Shown here piece after piece: positions 59,345 to 64,000 of a stretch of DNA of 64,000 bases. The position numbers were made by a program, and so were the translations under genes. Origin of the DNA: Labilithrix sp. (GTDB taxonomy: Bacteria; Myxococcota_A; Polyangia; Polyangiales; Polyangiaceae); the NCBI GenBank assembly GCA_019637225.1, contig JAHBWC010000030.1:1-64000 (forward strand), written 5' to 3'. The notes beneath the pieces are model-generated. The model did no database searches and had not been told where the DNA came from. It worked only from the letters and a program-made list of their open reading frames with translations. Every line of letters starts with the position of its first letter. Positions within the stretch are counted from its first letter, which is position 1.

Positions 59345-60814
59345 TCAGGTGCTCCTGAGCTTCGAGTGCTTGTTGCCGTAGCCGAAGTAGATGGCGAGCC
59401 CGAGCGCGAGCCACACGCCGAGGCGCGCCCAGTTGGGCCAGCCGAGGCCGAAGATCATGGCGGAGCAGAGGAGCGCGCCGAGCGTCGAGACGAGGCGGAC
59501 GGCCGGGACGCGGAACGGACGCGGCAGGGCAGGCTCCCTCTTTCGCATGACCCACACGCCGAGCGACACGAGGATGAACGCGAAGAGCGTCCCGATGCTC
59601 GTCATGTCGCCGACGATGTCGCCGGGGACGAACGCCGCGAAGAGGCCCACGAACACGAGGAAGAGGATGTTCGACTTGTACGGCGTCCGGTAGCGCGGGT
59701 GCAGCGCCGAGAACATCGGCGGCACGAGACCGTCGCGGCTCATCGAGTAGAAGACGCGCGACTGCCCCATCAACATGACCAAGATGACCGAGGAGAACCC
59801 GCCGAGGATCGCCACCGTCACGAGGCTCGAGAGCCACTGGTAGCCCGGCATCGCGAGCTCGATCGCCTGCGCGACGGACGCCTCGCTCCCGGTCGTGCGG
59901 AAGAACTCGACCGGCGCGAGGCCGGTGAGGACGTGCGCGAAGAGCACGTAGAGCACGGTGCAGACCGCGAGCGAGCCGAGGATGCCGATCGGCATGTCGC
60001 GCCGCGGGTTCTTCGCCTCCTGCGCGGCGGTCGAGACGGCGTCGAAGCCGATGAACGCGAAGAAGACGATGCCGGCCGCGCCGAGGATGCCCATCCCGCC
60101 GCCGAACGCGTGCGTCACGCCCTGCTTGTCGGTGTACTCGCTCGGCGGGGGGATGTACGGCGTGTGATTCGCCGGATCGATGAAGCGCCAGCCGAGCGCG
60201 ATGATCAGGACGACGATCACGAGCTTCACGATGACGATCAGCGTGTTGACCAGCGCCGACTCCTGGATGCCCCGCACGAGGAGGAACGTGAGGACGACGA
60301 GGATCCCGAGCGCCGGCAGGTTCACGACGCCGTGCGCGCCGGTCAGGTGGTCGACCTCGAACGGTGAATGACAGAACGCGTACGGGATCTGCCACCCGAA
60401 CATCTGCAGCAGCTTGTTCAGGTACTCGCTCCACGCGATCGCCACGGTCGCGGCGCCGAGCGCGTACTCGAGCGTCAGGTCCCAACCGATGATCCACGCG
60501 ACGAGCTCGCCCATCGTCGCGTACGTGTACGTGTACGCGCTGCCGGCGATCGGCAGCATCGACGCGAGCTCCGCGTAGCAGAGACCGGCGAACGCGCACC
60601 CGATCGCGGCGACGATGAAGCCGAGCGTGACCGACGGTCCGGCGCTCGACGCGGCGGCCGCCGCCGTTCGGACGAACAGGCCCGCGCCGATGATCGCGCC
60701 GACCCCGAGTGCGACCAGCGAGCCGGCTCCGAGCGTTCGCTTCAGGCCCTTCTCGGACTCGTGCGCCTCGGCCTCGAGCTCCGCGATGGGCTTCCGTCCC
60801 CACAGGTGTTTCAT
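59345..60814 (-). CDS. APC-family amino-acid transporter
   Basis: 489 residues with 12 or more membrane segments. The substrate-binding helix one reads LGVGAIIGAGLFV, and SMLPIAGSAYTYTYATMGELVAWIIGWDLTLEYALGAA, FFAFIGFDAVSTAAQEAKNPRRDMPIGI and GQSRVFYSMSRDGLVPP are family marks of the cationic amino-acid transporter (CAT/YfnA) branch. It imports amino acids with protons across the inner membrane. Convergent with the porin. Confidence 0.9.
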   Translation of the reverse strand: MKHLWGRKPIAELEAEAHESEKGLKRTLGAGSLVALGVGAIIGAGLFVRTAAAAASSAGPSVTLGFIVAAIGCAFAGLCYAELASMLPIAGSAYTYTYATMGELVAWIIGWDLTLEYALGAATVAIAWSEYLNKLLQMFGWQIPYAFCHSPFEVDHLTGAHGVVNLPALGILVVLTFLLVRGIQESALVNTLIVIVKLVIVVLIIALGWRFIDPANHTPYIPPPSEYTDKQGVTHAFGGGMGILGAAGIVFFAFIGFDAVSTAAQEAKNPRRDMPIGILGSLAVCTVLYVLFAHVLTGLAPVEFFRTTGSEASVAQAIELAMPGYQWLSSLVTVAILGGFSSVILVMLMGQSRVFYSMSRDGLVPPMFSALHPRYRTPYKSNILFLVFVGLFAAFVPGDIVGDMTSIGTLFAFILVSLGVWVMRKREPALPRPFRVPAVRLVSTLGALLCSAMIFGLGWPNWARLGVWLALGLAIYFGYGNKHSKLRST

Positions 60815-60851
60815 GCTGTCGCCCGGATACCACGACCGGGCCGCGGAGGCC

Positions 60852-61916
60852 TCAGCGTCGTTCGCCGACCATGAACTGCCGGAACGCCGCCACGTCGTCC
60901 TTGGAGCCGATCACGAGCGGCGTCCGCTGGTGGAGCTCGGCCGGCATGATGTCGAGGATGCGCTCGGTGCCGTTCGTAGCTCCGCCGCCGGCCTGCTCGA
61001 AGAGGTACGCCATCGGGTTCGCCTCGTAGAGGAGGCGGAGCTTGCCGTTCTTGCTCTTCGCGTCCGCCGGGTACGCGAAGATGCCGCCCTTCATGAGCGT
61101 GCGGTGCGCGTCGGCCACGAGCGAGCCCACATAACGCGCGCCGTACGGCGTCTTGAAGCCCGCGGCCTCGGCGGCGGGCGGCACGTCCTTGGCGTCACCC
61201 TTGAGCCAGCGGACCCAGCTCTGGATCTCGGGCGTCCAGCGCGAGTAGTTGCCCTCGTTCACCGAGTAGCAGCTGCCGCGCGGCGGGCACTGGATGTCGG
61301 GCTGCGAGAGGAAGAACTCGCCGATCGACGGATCGAGCGTGAAGCTGTGCACGCCCTGCCCCGTCGAGAGGACGAAGACCGTCGACGGGCCGTAGAGGAC
61401 GTAGCCCGCGGCGACGATCTCGCGGCCGGGCCTGAGCGCGTCGGCGAGCGCCGGCGGAGAGAGCTTCGGATCGGAACGGCGGAGGACGGCGAAGATGGTG
61501 CCGATGCCGACGTTCGTGTCGATGTTGCTCGAGCCGTCGAGAGGGTCGAACAGCGCGACGTACTTTCCGTGGTTGTTCTCGAGGATCGCCTCGTCGAGCT
61601 CCTCGCTCGCGATGACGCCGCAGTGGCCGCTGCGCTGCAGCACGTTGAGGAGGACGTCGTTCGAGAAGGCGTCGAGCTTCTGCACCGCCTCGCCCTGCAC
61701 GTTCGTCTCGCCGGTGTAGCCGAGGAGATCGGCGAGGCCCGCCGAGCGCACGCGGGAGTTGATGATGCGGATGGCGAGCGAGATGTGATTGAGCAGCGAC
61801 GTGAACTCACCGGTGGCGCCGGGCGCCGCGTGCATCCCGTGGAGGACGTGCTCGCGGAGCGTGGTGCCGCCAACGGGCGGGGGGAGGAAGGAAGGAATGC
61901 TGCTGTGCTCGGCCAT
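60852..61916 (-). CDS. fbp: Fructose-1,6-bisphosphatase class I
   Basis: 354 residues. The signature motifs are present: NVQGEAVQKLDAFSNDVLL, SEELDEAI with metal-binding Glu, the DPLDGSSNID loop, and KLRLLYEANPMAYLFEQAGGGATNG. It removes the 1-phosphate of fructose 1,6-bisphosphate in gluconeogenesis. It is divergent from an aldolase that makes this substrate, separated by 251 bases. ATG 61916 is chosen because the family starts close to it; a longer frame upstream to 62069 lacks likeness. Confidence 0.94.
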   Translation of the reverse strand: MAEHSSIPSFLPPPVGGTTLREHVLHGMHAAPGATGEFTSLLNHISLAIRIINSRVRSAGLADLLGYTGETNVQGEAVQKLDAFSNDVLLNVLQRSGHCGVIASEELDEAILENNHGKYVALFDPLDGSSNIDTNVGIGTIFAVLRRSDPKLSPPALADALRPGREIVAAGYVLYGPSTVFVLSTGQGVHSFTLDPSIGEFFLSQPDIQCPPRGSCYSVNEGNYSRWTPEIQSWVRWLKGDAKDVPPAAEAAGFKTPYGARYVGSLVADAHRTLMKGGIFAYPADAKSKNGKLRLLYEANPMAYLFEQAGGGATNGTERILDIMPAELHQRTPLVIGSKDDVAAFRQFMVGERR

Positions 61917-62167
61917 GGCTCCGACGGGTTTCCCAGATGACGCCGAGCGTGGCAAGACGCCTGGCCAAAATTCGACGCCGCGATCGCGCCGCACGCGCCC
62001 CTTGGGACCGCACGGCGCGGCCCGGCCGTCGCCGCGCGCGACGTCGCCGATCGCCACGCGATGCGTCACTCAAGCCTGAGTGACGACCCGGACGATTTGT
62101 CCCCAGCGGCCGTTGATTCGACCGAGGCTGCGGACTACCCTCCGCGCCACTTTCGAAGGAGCGAGCG

Positions 62168-63091
62168 ATGGCGCTGACCGACCGCGTGAAGCAGATCCTG
62201 TCCTGGTACGGCTCGGACTCTCCGGGCGTGAGGGCGAACCTCGTACGCATGCTGAACCACGGCAACCTCGCCGGGACCGGGAAGATGGTCATCCTCCCCG
62301 TCGACCAGGGCTTCGAGCACGGCCCCGCGCGCTCGTTCGAGCCCAACCCCGAGGCGTACGATCCCGAGTACCACGTCCAGCTCGCGATCGACTCGGGCTG
62401 CAACGCCTACGCGGCGCCGCTCGGCTTCCTCGAGTCGGTGGCGGACCGTCACGCGGGCGAGATCCCGCTCATCCTGAAGCTGAACAACTCGGACACCCTC
62501 GCCAAGGTCGACCAGCCCGCGAGCGCCATCACCGCCTCGGTCAAGGACGCGGTGCGCCTCGGCTGCACGGCGATCGGCTACACGATCTATCCGGGCTCGG
62601 GACAGCGCAACAAGATGTACGAGGACCTTCGCGAGATCATCCTCGAAGCGAAGGACGCGGGCCTCCCGTCGATCGTGTGGGCGTACCCGCGCGGCGCGGG
62701 GCTCTCGAAGGAAGGCGAGCAGGCGATCGACGTCACCGCGTACGCGGCGCAGATCAGCGCGCAGCTCGGCGCCCACGTGATCAAGGTCAAGCCGCCGAAG
62801 GATCACATCGAGCAGGCCGAGGCCAAGAAGGTCTTCGAGAAGTTCGGCATCCCGACGAAGACGCTCGCCGAGCGCGTGCGCCACGTCGTGAAGTCGGCGT
62901 TCAACGGCAAGCGCATCGTCATCTTCTCGGGCGGCGAGGCGAAGGACACGCCGACGCTCCTCGACGAGGTGCGCGAGCTCGCGAAGGGCGGCGCGTTCGG
63001 CTCCATCATGGGCCGCAACGCGTTCCAGCGCCCGAAGGCCGAGGCGGTCAAGCTCCTCCAGGACGTCGAGGACATCTTCAAGAAGGCCTGA
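62168..63091 (+). CDS. fbaB: Archaeal-type class I fructose-bisphosphate aldolase (DhnA family)
   Basis: 307 residues of the DhnA/FbaB TIM-barrel family. The phosphate and Schiff-base regions are visible: LPVDQGFEHGP, VWAYPRGAGLS, HVIKVKPPKDH (Lys206 or Lys208 is the likely Schiff-base residue) and IFSGGEAKD. It makes fructose 1,6-bisphosphate from triose phosphates. GGAG upstream of ATG 62168 supports the start. Its back-to-back position with fbp puts two consecutive gluconeogenic steps under one intergenic control region. Confidence 0.93.
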   Translation: MALTDRVKQILSWYGSDSPGVRANLVRMLNHGNLAGTGKMVILPVDQGFEHGPARSFEPNPEAYDPEYHVQLAIDSGCNAYAAPLGFLESVADRHAGEIPLILKLNNSDTLAKVDQPASAITASVKDAVRLGCTAIGYTIYPGSGQRNKMYEDLREIILEAKDAGLPSIVWAYPRGAGLSKEGEQAIDVTAYAAQISAQLGAHVIKVKPPKDHIEQAEAKKVFEKFGIPTKTLAERVRHVVKSAFNGKRIVIFSGGEAKDTPTLLDEVRELAKGGAFGSIMGRNAFQRPKAEAVKLLQDVEDIFKKA

Positions 63092-63104
63092 AACGAGGCC
63101 GGCC

Positions 63105-63125
63105 GAGCCCGCCCGACGCGGGCTC
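63105..63125 (+). terminator. Hairpin after the aldolase gene
   Basis: GAGCCCGC, loop CCGAC, GCGGGCTC, with further pairing of GGCC outside it. It begins 13 bases after the aldolase stop, with no T-run. Confidence 0.5.
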
Positions 63126-63172
63126 ACCGGCCCTCGTGAGACCGCGCTTCACCGAACGTGGAGCGCGACGGC

Positions 63173-64000
63173 TCACCCCGGACGCGCGTCGATCGCCCGG
63201 CGGTAGCGCTCGCGACGGGTGACGTCGCGCAGGATCTCGTAGGCCTCCTCGAGGACGACCACGATCTTGCGTACGTCGCCCTCGAGGTCGTGCAGCCGCG
63301 GCGACAGGATGCGCGTCGGCTCGAACGCGCGCCTTAGCTCGACGAACGCGCGGCGGACCTCGTAGCTCGTGGCATCGCGCGAGACGCCGAGCAGCGAGAA
63401 GTAGTCGCCCTCGTCGACGAGCTCGAGGCGCGCCCGGATGCGCGCGCGGAGGGCCTCCTCGTCGAGCGCCGCCGCCTCGGCGTCGAGGACGTTCACCGGG
63501 GAGGCGCGGCTCGGCTCCGCCGCCGGGAGCACGTCGAGGACCCCGAGCAGCGCGAGCCCGTGAACGACGGACGCGATGTCGGGATCGGGCGAGCGCGCGA
63601 GCAAGTCGCCGAGCGTCCCGCCGCGCGCGCGCGACACGAGCTCGAGCTCCGCGGGCGGGAGCGCGCACTCGGTGAGGAGCGACTGCGCGGGCCCGTCGCC
63701 GATGCGGCTCGCCTCACCGCCGAGCGCCTCGATCGCCTCTTCCGGCGCGACGGCGCGACGAACGAGCTCCACGAAGATCTCGGCGCCCGTCGCGGCCGCG
63801 AAGACGCTCGGCTCCGAGCGAAGACGCCCCGGCGGCTCCGTCTCGAGCTGCGCGGTGCCGCCGGCGAGGCGGAGCACGCTCGTCGCGATCCACTCCGCGT
63901 GCGCGCGGAGGGCGCTCCAGAGCTGGTCCTGCCCGAGCCAGCCGTGCGCCACGAGCGCGGCGCCGGCGTGGCGGCCGTACGGCGGCACCTTCCCCGCGAG
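63173..64000 (-). CDS. DUF4388-like protein with a degenerate J domain, truncated at the window edge
   Basis: At least 275 codons, open at the right edge. The upstream part LAGKVPPYGRHAGAALVAHGWLGQDQLW resembles the start of the DUF4388/PATAN-type modules of myxobacterial regulators. The C-terminal part (about 90 residues) is a J-domain-like fold: DYFSLLGVSRDATSYEVRRAFVELRRAFEP and VVLEEAYEILRDVTRRERYRRAI. The HPD tripeptide needed to stimulate DnaK is missing (the place reads FEP), so it is not a working DnaJ cochaperone. Confidence 0.75.
   Translation of the reverse strand, partial: LAGKVPPYGRHAGAALVAHGWLGQDQLWSALRAHAEWIATSVLRLAGGTAQLETEPPGRLRSEPSVFAAATGAEIFVELVRRAVAPEEAIEALGGEASRIGDGPAQSLLTECALPPAELELVSRARGGTLGDLLARSPDPDIASVVHGLALLGVLDVLPAAEPSRASPVNVLDAEAAALDEEALRARIRARLELVDEGDYFSLLGVSRDATSYEVRRAFVELRRAFEPTRILSPRLHDLEGDVRKIVVVLEEAYEILRDVTRRERYRRAIDARPG

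Overview
The window is about 69-70% GC by eye, with strong G/C third-position bias, many lipoproteins of the 'secreted Cys-rich / Ser-Thr kinase / FGE-like' kind, GAF and PAS histidine kinases and an F0 gene cluster separated from F1. This looks like a large-genome Myxococcota bacterium, most likely of the Polyangia. That assignment rests on gene style, not on a marker gene.

Chromosomal left part (1-26.4 kb). Two lipoproteins are followed by an F0-only ATP synthase cluster (AtpZ-like, AtpI-like, AtpB, AtpE). Next come a COQ4-like protein convergent with a UbiB-family kinase-like protein, a GAF histidine kinase translationally coupled to an L,D-transpeptidase, a polyprenol-phosphate mannosyltransferase-like enzyme, an FGE-domain protein without catalytic cysteines, a TerB-like protein, a coupled Ser/Thr kinase - DUF1554 lipoprotein - PEGA-like operon, an OmpA/DUF4398 envelope operon, a GH5 lipoprotein, NhaA, a CNNM/CorC protein, a thioredoxin-fold lipoprotein lacking its cysteines, and an alpha/beta hydrolase.

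Mobile region (26.43-55.16 kb). Two elements sit in tandem in one tRNA-Arg(UCG) gene, sharing a 13-bp core over the anticodon arm at 26465, 29919 and 55125. Element A (about 3.45 kb) keeps only the tail of an integrase and carries Tag, YciI-like, GST and AraC genes. Element B (about 25.2 kb) has an intact tyrosine integrase, an Abi_C protein, an 11.7-kb operon of a type I restriction system joined to a complete qatABCD anti-phage system, several unknown proteins, a serine recombinase, an HTH regulator beside five direct repeats, a collagen-like lipoprotein, an HUH-type replication protein, an excisionase-like protein and another small regulator. I see no conjugation genes. If crossover occurs in the core, the one intact tRNA-Arg here (29882-29958) has its 3' half from A and its 5' half plus promoter from B; the displaced native halves lie at 26428 and 55125. 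Each element has paired integrase arm-site-like repeats at both ends.

Chromosomal right part (55.2-64 kb). PAS histidine kinase-receiver hybrid, QueE, an OprP-like porin, an APC amino-acid transporter, divergent fructose-bisphosphatase and archaeal-type class I aldolase genes, and the end of a DUF4388/J-like protein cut by the window edge.

A recurring signal is a TANNNT box exactly six bases before the start codon of several genes, which suggests leaderless transcripts. Starts were chosen from Shine-Dalgarno sequences, four-base stop/start overlaps, such boxes, or signal peptides. Family assignments come from recognised motifs and were not checked against a database.
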